A stretch of 64,000 nt of DNA from Liolophura sinensis (lineage: Eukaryota; Mollusca; Polyplacophora; Chitonida; Chitonidae). Position 1 is the stretch's first letter; every line of letters begins with the position of its first letter. Both the position numbers and the translations under genes were made by a program. The DNA lies in NCBI RefSeq assembly GCF_032854445.1, contig NC_088303.1, positions 939,501-1,003,500 on the forward strand. Direction: 5' to 3'. Shown here piece by piece: positions 50,040 to 59,392 of the stretch. The notes below the pieces were generated by a model. That model was not told the DNA's origin, did not search any database, and saw only the letters and a list, made by a program, of their open reading frames with translations.

Positions 50040-50500
50040 ACTTTCACCATCCTCTAAAAGATATGTCTAACATCATTTGTTTACCTTCATCCTCTAAAAG
50101 ATATGTCTAACATCTTTTGTTTACCTTCATCCTCTAAAAGATATGTCTAACGTCTTTTGTTTACCTTCATCCTCTAAAAGATATGTCTAACATCTTTTGT
50201 TTACCTTCATCCTCTAAAAGATATGTCTAACATCTTTTGTTTACCTTCATCCTCTAAAAGATATGTCTAACATCTTTTGTTTACCTTCATCCTCTAAAAG
50301 ATATGTCTAACATCTTTTGTTTACCTTCATCCTCTAAAAGATATGTCTAACATCTTTTGTTTACCTTCATCTCTAAAAGATATGTCTAACATCTTTTGTT
50401 TACCTTCATCCTCTAAAAGATATGTCTAATATCTTTTGTTTACCTTCATCCTCTAAAAGATATGTCTAATATCTTTTGTTTACATTCATCCTCCTCTTAA
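50040..50500. repeat. 40-bp minisatellite just after exon 5
   Basis: About 11 near-identical copies of a 40-bp unit: CTTCATCCTCTAAAAGATAT plus GTCTAACATCTTTTGTTTAC. One copy lacks a base at 50370. The array starts about 30 bp after the exon 5 donor. Very low divergence points to recent expansion or homogenisation. Confidence 0.96.
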
Positions 50501-50514
50501 AGGTGCATGTACGT

Positions 50515-51505
50515 GTTCATACATCTCCAAGTGGCATCGCATTGAACATCTCTATTTACCTTCACACACCTCCAAGTGGCATGGTATTCACCTCTGTGTT
50601 TACCTTCACAGGCCTCCAAGTGGCATTGTATTCAACCTCTGTGTTTACCTTCACAGGCCTCCAAGTGGCATGGTGTTCAACATCTCTGTTTACCTTCACA
50701 GACCTCCAAGTGGCATGGTATTCAACATCTCTGTTTACCTTCACAAGCCTCCAAGTGGCATGGTATTCAACATCTCTGTTTACCTTCACAGGCCTGCAAG
50801 TGGCATGGTATTCAACATCTCTGTTTACCTTCACACGCCTCCAAGTGGCATGGTATTCAACATCTCTGTTTACCTTCACACGCCTCCAAGTGGCATGGTA
50901 TTCAACCTCTGTGTTTACCTTCACAGGCCTCCGAGCACAGGCCTGCAAGTGGCACGGTATTCAACATCTCTGTTTACCTTCACACGCCTCCAAGTGGCAT
51001 GGTATTCAACATCTCTGTTTACCTTCACACGCCTCCAAGTGGCACAGTATTCAACATCTCTGTTTACCTTCACAGGCTTCCAAGTGGCATGGTATTCAAC
51101 CTCTCTGTTTACCTTCACAGGCCTCCAAGTGGCATGGTGTTCAACATCTCTATTTACCTTCACAGGCCTCCAAGTGGCATGGTATTCAACATCTCTGTTT
51201 ACCTTCACAGGCCTCCAAGTGGCATGGTATTCAACATCTCTGTTTACCTTCACAGGCCTCCAAGTGGCATGGTGTTCAACATCTCTGTTTACCTTCACAG
51301 GCCTCCAAGTGGCATGGTATTCAACATCTCTGTTTACCTTCACAGGCCTCCAAGTGGCATGGTATTCAACATCTCTGTTTACCTTCACAGGCCTCCAAGT
51401 TGCATGGTATTCAACATCTATACCCTCCCACACCTTCAATTTGCATGGTATTCAACATCTATACCCTCCCACACCTTCAATTTGCATGGTATTCAACATC
51501 TAAAA
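50515..51505. repeat. 45-bp minisatellite carrying a splice-acceptor-like motif
   Basis: About 21 copies of a 45-bp unit with CCTCCAAGTGGCATGGTATT and CAACATCTCTGTTTACCTTCACAGG split across the unit boundary. The last copies switch to a TATACCCTCCCACACCTTCA variant. An irregular copy at 50930 duplicates part of the unit. Open frames of 277-395 residues on the plus strand and 128-172 on the minus are consequences of the stop-free, three-divisible period. Confidence 0.96.
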
Positions 51506-52054
51506 ACATGGATACATCTAAAAACATGGATATTTTTTTTTGTCATTGTTCTAGATATTATGGCAGTGTTCATATGTTCTTCATTGCAGTTTATGCTTTT
51601 GAAACGTGTGCATCACAGCTTATGAGCACGCATTTCTCCTTTTTTTTCTTGTTACATATATAAACTGGGAACCAATAATTATCCTATTGAAGCCCTAATA
51701 ATAGGTGAACATTGAACATTGTGGGTATGGCCTATGAATCCCGAACAAGTACCAGTGTGACTGTTGCATCAGTTGTTATTGTTGTTGAGAGGGCAAGCTT
51801 TTCCTGGGACTAATTTGATCTAATGGACCCATGTGTGTTGTCGGCAGCATTCTGTCTGGGAACCTCGAGTCCCGATGCCCCTTGGTCATGAAACATTCAT
51901 GCTCTTATAGAAATAATACCTACAGGGCAGAGGGTTAGTTGTTATTAAAATAGGGTATATTTGCGTGTATCTGCTGGAACTGTCCCTGGCTGCAGGTGCA
52001 TCATATGGACATGTCTCCAAGGCTAACAGAAAATGTAATGGACTAGCTAAGTGA

Positions 52055-52520
52055 TATTGTTATTATGCATGTATCTGTGTGCTGTACAATACAGTTGTCA
52101 TATTCTGCAGGTCATGTACATTTATCTGGGTTCTGTACAATGCAATTGTCATATTCTGTAGGTCATGTGTACATTTATCTGGGTTCTGTACAATGCAATT
52201 GTCATATTCTGCAGGTCATGTGTACATTTATCTGTGTGCTGTACAATACAGTTGTCATATTCTGCAGGTCATGTGTACATTTATCGTGGTGCTGTACAAT
52301 ACAGTTGTCATATTCTGTCTGTCATGTACATTTATCGTGGTGATGTACAATACAGTTGTCATATTCTGCAGGTCATGTGTACATTTATCGTGGTGCTGTA
52401 CAATACAGTTGTCATATTCTGTAGGTCATGTACATTTATCTGGGTTCTGTACAATGCAATTGTCATATTCTGCAGGTCATGTGTACATTTGTCTGGGTGC
52501 TGTACAATACAGTTTTTTTT
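52055..52520. repeat. 51-53-bp minisatellite
   Basis: About nine copies of a unit with GTCATGTGTACATTTATCTG, GGTGCTGTACAATACAG and TTGTCATATTCTGCAG. Alternate forms have TTCTGTACAATGCAATTG. The last copy is broken by a SINE, and a diverged remnant resumes on the far side at about 52866. Confidence 0.94.
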
Positions 52521-52524
52521 TTTT

Positions 52525-52870
52525 GCTCCAATGGCTGAGATGGTATATTGTCCGCTTTGGGAATGGTAGATCCATGGTTAATTCTGGATCAGGTCACGCC
52601 TAAGACCTTAAAAGAGGAAGTTGTGGCTTCCTTGCTTGGCTTTCAGTATTAAGGGGATAGTTTGACTGGTTGACCCATAACAGTATAATGGCTGGTGGGC
52701 AGGGCAGTCATCACAGTGAAGCAGCACTAGATAAAAGGGAGGTAGAAATCTGTCCTTTAACAACGAGGCACATTACACGTACATGCATTCTAAGGACTCT
52801 TTCATCGTCATATGACTGAAAAATTGTTAAGTATGATGTTAAGCCGTGAGCACTCATTCACTTACAGTAC
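52525..52870 (+). mobile_element. tRNA-derived SINE, family A (second copy)
   Basis: Starts with a T-run and the tRNA-like head. TGGCTGAGATGG at 52532-52543 fits the A box with one mismatch, and a degenerate B box lies near 52577. The body contains AGGTCACGCCTAAGACC, GAAGTTGTGGCTTCCTTG, TCCTTTAACAACGAGGCACA and ATATGACTGAAAAATTGTTA, and it ends in a GAGCACTCATTCACT tail. The segment order matches the inverted copy at 3294-3627. It is inserted in the last unit of the neighbouring minisatellite. Confidence 0.8.
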
Positions 52871-54047
52871 AGGTTTCACATTCTGCAAGTCATAAATATT
52901 TTGTTGTGATGAATTTTTTCAAGCAAAAGACATGTGCAGAACATGTACATGTAGTGCATTAAGTAGGTAACTATTTCTGTCAGAATCTATCATTGATTTT
53001 CCCTTGAAGTTGTAATCTTGCATTGATAATCATTTATTTCAACAGTTTGGCTTAGTTGACTTGACCTGAAATGAGATCTTTTTTCTCATCATAAACCGGG
53101 CTTCAAGACTCCCTTGATAGTGCATGTTGCATGCTGCATGTCACATGTGAAGTGTCATGTCAGAGGCTTGTGTGCAGTGTTTAGGATGGCAAATGCCAAA
53201 GTAAATACAAGAGGCTTGGTTAGTTAGAAGACAGCTGACTATTATGACTATTAAGGTGAATGTATCATGGCGGTGAAGCATTGGCTTGTCTGGCATGTGG
53301 TATTGATTCGGTCTACACAGTAAAATCATTAAAATGGTCCTGTGTTCTAGGTAAAGAAATCACATCAGTTTTCTCCCAGCGTAATTTCCCATGTAATGCT
53401 TGGTTCATTGAATGCTGTCACCCTCATAACTTTTTCTCTTTTTTTTCCTTTCTGTCTCTTTATTGCCGGAAACGGTAAGCTTGTGTGTAGGTACACACAA
53501 ACACATTCCTCTTTTAACTGAGCCACTTTTGTTCACACGTATCTAGCTGAAAATTAGTTGTTGTCGTCGCAATCTACCTGTCAGATATTTCTGCCTATTG
53601 ATTATTCCTGTCAGGTTAACATGGGCTGTACAGGGTCTTGATGTTCATAGGATGCCACCTCTTTGCTCAGCTGTTAAAAATCTCATCTCACCCACTTTGT
53701 GTATTCACCTAATGTTGTTCTGGATTACATGTAGCACATGAGATTGGGATGCTTCACATCAGCTGCTTACAGCTGCATCTTGCCCTTGGATTAGAAATGC
53801 CTATTCATTAGTGGGCATTCAACATGTTCACAAAAAACTCTGAAGGACTAGTTTCTTTGTGAACGTTTCTTCTCTTAAGAAAGAACTAAGCAATGTTAAC
53901 ACATCATTATAACCCAGTCAATCAGTTAAGCTTTGCTTTATAGCCTTGGCAGAAACAACAAAAAAGAAAAAGAAACCATTTTCAAGTACATGCATAACTG
54001 CTATAATTAATGGCCAAATAAGTACAAATGAAGTTTTAAGCCATGGG

Positions 54048-55360
54048 GGAAAGTGTGGTTTGCTGTCTCACACTGCATGTATGTGTTACTGTGGTGGTGC
54101 TGTTGTGACAGGGGGAAGTTCTGTTTAGGTGTGTGGTTTGCTGTCTCACACTGCATGTATGTGTTACTGTGGTGGTGCTGTTGTGACGGGGGAAAGTTCT
54201 GTTTAGGTGTGTGGTTTGCTGTCTCACACTGCATGTATGTGTTACTGTGGTGGTGCTGTTGTGACGGGGGAAAGTTCTGTTTAGGTGTGTGGTTTGCTGT
54301 CTCACACTGCATGTATGTGTTACTGTGGTGGTGCTGTTGTGACGGGGGAAAGTTCTGTTTAGGTGTGTGGTTTGCTGTCTCACACTGCATGTATGTGTTA
54401 CTGTGGTGGTGCTGTTGTGACGGGGGAAAGTTCTGTTTAGGTGTGTGGTTTGCTGTCTCACACTGCATGTATGTGTTACTGTGGTGGTGCTGTTGTGACA
54501 GGGGGAAGTTCTGTTTAGGTGTGTGGTTTGCTGTCTCACACTGCATGTATGTGTTACTGTGGTGGTGCTGTTGTGACAGGGGAAAGTTCTGTTTAGGTGT
54601 GTGGTTTGCTGTCTCACACTGCATGTATGTGTTACTATGGTGGTGCTGTTGTGACAGGGGAAAGTTCTGTTTAGGTGTGTGGTTTGCTGTCTCACACTGC
54701 ATGTATGTGTTACTGTGGTGGTGCTGTTGTGACGGGGGTAAGTTCTGTTTAGGTGTGTGGTTTGCTGTCTCACACTGCATGTATGTGTTACTGTGGCAGT
54801 GCTGTTGTGACGGGGGGAAAGTTCTGTTTAGGTGTGTGGTTTGCTGTCTCACACTGCATGTATGTGTTACTGTGGTGGTGCTGTTGTGACGGAGGGAAGT
54901 TCTGTTTAGGTGTGTGGTTTGCTGTCTCACATTGCATGTATGTGTTACTGTGGCGGTGCTGTTGTGACGGGGGAAAGTTCTGTTTAGGTGTGTGGTTTGC
55001 TGTCTCACACTGCATGTATGTGTTACTGTGGTGGTGCTGTTGTGATGGGGGAAAGTTCTGTTTAGGTGTGTGGTTTGCTGTCTCACACTGCATGTATGTG
55101 TTACTGTGGTGGTGCTGTTGTGAAGGGGGAAAGTTCTGTTTAGATGTGTGGTTTGCTGTCTCACACTGCATGTATGTGTTACTGTGGCGGTGCTGTTGTG
55201 ACGGGGGTAAGTTCTGTTTAGGTGTGTGGTTTGCTGTCTCACACTGCATGTATGTGTTACTATGGTGGTGCTGTTGTGAGGGGGAAAGTTCTGTTTAGTT
55301 GTGTGGTTTGCTGTCTCACACTGCATGTATGTGTTACTGTGGTGGTGCTGTTGTGACTTC
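54048..55360. repeat. 78-bp minisatellite with long open frames on both strands
   Basis: About 17 copies of a 78-bp unit containing GTGTGGTTTGCTGTCTCACA, CTGCATGTATGTGTTACTGT, GGTGGTGCTGTTGTGACGGG and GGAAAGTTCTGTTTAG. Copies differ at a handful of positions and in the length of the G/A run. Since 78 is a multiple of three, the minus strand is open for 479 codons as a 26-residue repeat and the plus strand for 278. Small G-run indels shift the frame between copies, which argues against a protein. Confidence 0.96.
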
Positions 55361-55619
55361 CCTATGTTACTTTGATACATCATTTGTTGATACATGTATA
55401 TAAATCTAATTGTCAGATTTAGCTTGAAGTTTAATAACAAGGACATAATACATGTATAAAGAACTGATGAACTTTTTTATGTCTGTCAATCTTTTCACAT
55501 TGTAAGTGTTAATAAGTTTATCCAGGACATATGTTGAATTTAATCAAATTTGATTTAAAATTTAATGGCAAAGGCTTATAAGAATTAAACAAAATGTCTG
55601 GCAACTTTTGGAAGGAGGA

Positions 55620-56210
55620 AGAGATTTGCATTTGCGATGATGCAGAACTGGTCTTGTAACCTTTGAAAGGGAGGAGGTTGACATTTGTTATGCTGAAGAA
55701 CTGGTCATACAACCTTTTGAAGTGGGGAGATAGACATTTTATGATGCTGAAGAACTGGCCATACAACCTTTGGAAGTGGGGAGATAGACATTTTATGATG
55801 CTGTAGAACTGGCCATACAACCTTTGGAAGTGGGGAGATAGACATTTTATGATGCTGAAGAACTGGCCATACAACCTTTGGAAGTGGGGAGATCGACATT
55901 TGATGATGCTGAAGAACTGGCCATACAACCTTTGGAAGTGGGGAGATAGACATTTTATGATGCTGAAGAACTGGCCATACAACCTTTGGAAGTAGGGAGA
56001 TCGACATTTGATGATGCTGAAGAACTGGCCATACAACCTTTGGAAATGGGGAGATTGACATTTGATGATGCTGAAGAACTGGTCATACAACCTTTGGAAG
56101 TGGGGAGATAGACATTTTATGATGCTGAAGAACTGATCATACAACCTTTGGAAATGGGGAGATTGACATTTGATGATGCTGAAGAACTGGTCATACAACC
56201 TTTGGAAGTG
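55620..56210. repeat. 54-bp minisatellite
   Basis: About 11 copies of a unit with AACTGGCCATACAACCTTTG, GAAGTGGGGAGATAGACATT and TTATGATGCTGAAG. The left copies are more diverged than the central ones. A 226-codon minus-strand frame is an 18-residue repeat artefact. Confidence 0.95.
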
Positions 56211-56591
56211 TGTTTACCTATACACACCTGTTACATATATGTTAGAGTTTTGGATTTTCCTCTTGAATCTCTGAAATCATGATGCAACGCCTTTTACGTG
56301 TTCACATGTAACATGCTTGTAATGGAGAGGAAAGAGTGCTATCGCTATGCCACCATCCTGCAGTAGAATCACCAAGAGCACACTTTGCTGATTATCGCAA
56401 ACTGTTGTATACTGCTTAAGTTCTAAATGCATGCATTCCATCTACAATCAATCTAGGATGGAATGATTGCTATCTGCAGGCATTCTGTGCACATCTTATT
56501 CCTTTTATTTCTAGCATATTAACCATGCATTCATTATTCTGCTTCATCAGTGCAACTTTGCACATGTTTTTCATGTTCTTGTTAGTATTTG

Positions 56592-56596
<5 letters not shown>

Positions 56597-56668
<72 letters not shown>

Positions 56669-56669
56669 T
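56597..56669. repeat. (AT)n microsatellite with ATGT interruptions
   Basis: A run of AT dinucleotides broken by two GTAT interruptions. Confidence 0.97.
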
Positions 56670-57171
56670 TCATGTGTCTTCAACCTTACAGTAGAGCCTT
56701 CCTGCATTGTTCACAGTTGCTTCACATGCATGCATGGTCATTGGATTGTTTGGTATAGTTATGCATACATGTACATGTAGCATAGGATAATATTTTCTTC
56801 AACATAACCCAGAGCAGAGATTTAGAAAGATTATCAAAGATCACGGATATGTAGATATCCTCTTAATATGAAGATGTTTATGTGAATTTTTTGTCACTCT
56901 CACTCTTTCCCCCAGAGTTATTGCCTTGATTGCCATTGTACAGCTGTGTCTTAACCCACCTGAAAGTTCAGTCATGCTGTTAATATCTGTATGTACCAAT
57001 TAACTGGCTGGCTTCCCAAGCTTAAAATCCCCAGTGGGGATAAAATCCAATTTAATAGGGCCATACGTCACGATAAGATTTTGTTTTCAGTTCAGATGAT
57101 AAACATTTAAATAAAGCTCTTTAAATACATGTACTAGTTATGTACTTATGAGTGACTGCATTCAATACATG

Positions 57172-57790
57172 CATGATTAGTTTAAAGATAACCCAGAAGA
57201 AAAGTTTTGGAAACAACATGTGTTGAACAACTCTGTTGAATACATGCATGTTTAGTTTAGAGACAAACCAGAAGAAAAGTTTTGGAAACAACATGTGTTG
57301 AACAACTCTGTTGAATACATGCATGTTTAGTTTAAAGATAAACCAGAAGAAAAGGTTTGGAAACAACATGTGTTGAACAACTCTGTTGAATACATGCATG
57401 TTTAGTATAGTTTAGAGATAAACCAGAAGAAAAGTTTTGGAAACAACATGTGTTGAACAACTCTGTTGAATACATGCATGTTTAGTTTAAAGATAACCCA
57501 GAAGAAAGGTTTTGGAAACAACATGTGTTGAACAACTCTGTTGAATACATGCATGTTTAGTTTAGAGATAAACCAGAAGAAAAGTTTTGGAAACAACATG
57601 TGTTGAACAACTCTGTTGAATACATGCATGTTTAGTTTAAAGATAAACCAGAAGAAAAGGTTTGGAAACAACATGTGTTGAACAACTCTGTTGAATACAT
57701 GAATGTTTAGTATAGTTTAGAGATAAACCAGAAGAAAAGGTTTGGAAACAACATGTGTTGAACCACTCTGTTGAATACGTGCATGTTTCG
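57172..57790. repeat. 75-bp minisatellite
   Basis: About eight copies of a unit with GTTTAGAGATAAACCAGAAG, AAAAGTTTTGGAAACAACAT, GTGTTGAACAACTCTGTTGA and ATACATGCAT. Two copies carry a five-base TAGTA insertion (near 57410 and 57712) and so have an 80-bp period. Confidence 0.95.
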
Positions 57791-57845
57791 TAACACTGTT
57801 CCAGGCTGTGTGAATTCTGGTAGAGATTTTTGATTTCCTTTTTTG

Positions 57846-57955
57846 ATTTTTGTATCCTCCCACCATAATGCTGGCTGCCATCGTATGAGAGAAATATTCT
57901 TGAGCAAGCATAAACACCTATTCAATAGGTAAATAATTAAATCAATCAATATTTT
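57846..57955 (+). mobile_element. SINE family B tail fragment
   Basis: TCCTCCCACCATAATGCTGG, CTGCCATCGTATGAGAGAAA, TATTCTTGAGCAAGC and an AAATAATTAAATCAATCAAT tail. It is 5'-truncated and abuts the end of the 75-bp array. Confidence 0.82.
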
Positions 57956-59261
57956 AAGATGTTTCTGTTTCAAACTTTGTTCGCTGAACATTGTAACATG
58001 ATTCTGAATAATAGTTGCACATTGACATAGTTGGTCAGGTGCCTGGGTGGGGTTTTGGTCAGTGAATGGATGGTGTTGTTTGGGTTGGTCCAGAGCATGG
58101 CTTTCCCCACTGCTGTTAATCAGGTGTAAGTTAAAACTTCAGAAGTGCATTGTATAACACCAGTTATCAAAAAAAGACAGATGTGTCAGTATTTGTCAAA
58201 TAAATTTTGTTGAGACACTGATGTGAATAATTCGTGCGACACACATCACCACACATTATTGAACCATGTTGTTCAGTATCAGCATAAACATGTGACTGTG
58301 TGGGTTGCTATATGTGCACTCCAGTATGGCGCTGACATTTATGGCAGCCTAGTGGGTGTTGAGCAGCTGAAAGGTGACAGGTCTTGTTTGCTTGTATCAC
58401 ACATCAATTTCAGACACCATCACCCCAGAGTATTCGCTCCTAGGGGTAGTTCTACTTTCAGTAGTTCTCATTGTTAAGAGCAATACATGTCAACTTCATA
58501 TCAACTTTTTTTTTGTTGTGATTTTATTTTTTTTTTCTGTCCACCTTCAATGCCTTCAATTTTTTGACACATTTCCACCTATTCGAGCATCTCAGAGTGA
58601 GGGGGTGGCATCAACCTTATGAGTGAATGTCAAATGTTGGTAATAACGGCAGGAATGTTGGTAAACTCTGGTTCTCCATGAGGTAATGATCCAGACTTGA
58701 CATTCTCATCCTGCATGGTTTTACACAAGACACATAGTGCTCCAACAACACTACGGTCATGTAACTGCCAGCATTTGGCTAGCAGTTCTACATGGATACA
58801 TACATGGATGTATTTTTCCACTTAAGTCTCATGCACATACATGTATATGTACTGGAATATGGGAAATGCATAATTGTATGTGCAGTTGAAACTGGGCCCT
58901 GGTATACAATGTTCGTTAGCAATTTGGATATTTCTCTCTAAAAAATAAATAAATGAATATTTTATTAATTGACTGGTTGACTTACCAGGATTTCAGTATC
59001 ATGGGACCACTGCTTCTAAAACATGCACTTGTTGGTGATAGTGTACATTACAGTGCACACGATATGTCTAACATAGTCATAATACATGTAGTGTTCAGAT
59101 GCTATGGCTTTCCATCTCCAGCTGCTTTTCAACATCAACCCCCCCACCTCAACATTCAACCCTCAAATGATTGTGTTGTGTCACAGATCTTCATTTACTG
59201 GTATGTTTTGTGTTAATTCTACAGTGTAAACATTTAGATATTACATTTACATGTATTTCAG
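57956..59261 (+). other. Last part of CMIP intron 5
   Basis: Short open frames (60-90 residues) without known signatures. Nothing else is supported before exon 6. Confidence 0.5.
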
Positions 59262-59392
59262 AAAACGTTTACTTGTCTGTTTTCAGAACGTAGAGTGATG
59301 AACCATTGTGCTCATGAAAGCATCATTGTGGCCTTGGCCCCGTTACTGGAAAACAACCACCCAACCCTGGAAATCTGTGATTTTTCAGCAAG
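59262..59392 (+). CDS. CMIP: CMIP coding exon 6
   Basis: The frame reads KTFTCLFSERRVMNHCAHES, then IIVALAPLLENNHPTLEICD and FSA with a split last codon. The IIVALAPLLENNHP block matches vertebrate CMIP IIVAIAPLLENNHP almost exactly. The start at 59262 (acceptor ATGTATTTCAG) joins exon 5 in phase, and LFSE aligns with vertebrate LLSE. A second AG with a better pyrimidine tract ends at 59286, but using it would break the frame. Relative to vertebrates, about eight extra residues fall at the exon 5/6 junction. The donor GTATGG at 59393 leaves phase 2. Later exons are outside the window. Confidence 0.9.

Larger units (their letters stand above)
50014..59261 (+). other. CMIP intron 5 (9.2 kb), dominated by tandem repeats
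   Basis: Six minisatellites (40, 45, ~53, 78, 54 and 75 bp), an AT microsatellite and two SINEs occupy much of this intron. The remaining pieces (51.5-52.05, 52.87-54.05, 56.67-57.17 and 57.96-59.26 kb) are AT-rich, and I see no gene in them. Confidence 0.85.

Noticed and set aside
50476-51663. 395-, 349- and 277-residue forward frames
   Set aside because: They are three frames of the same stop-free 45-bp repeat within CMIP intron 5. No independent protein signature is present.
55518-56198. 226-residue minus-strand protein with FSIIKC.SPHFQRLY repeats
   Set aside because: It is the 54-bp minisatellite read as an 18-residue repeat; a second minus-strand frame is equally open.
59287-59392. 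CMIP exon 6 beginning at the second AG (59287)
   Set aside because: This start leaves the conserved frame out of phase with exon 5 and gives TGA after three codons; 59262 keeps the frame and aligns LFSE with vertebrate LLSE.
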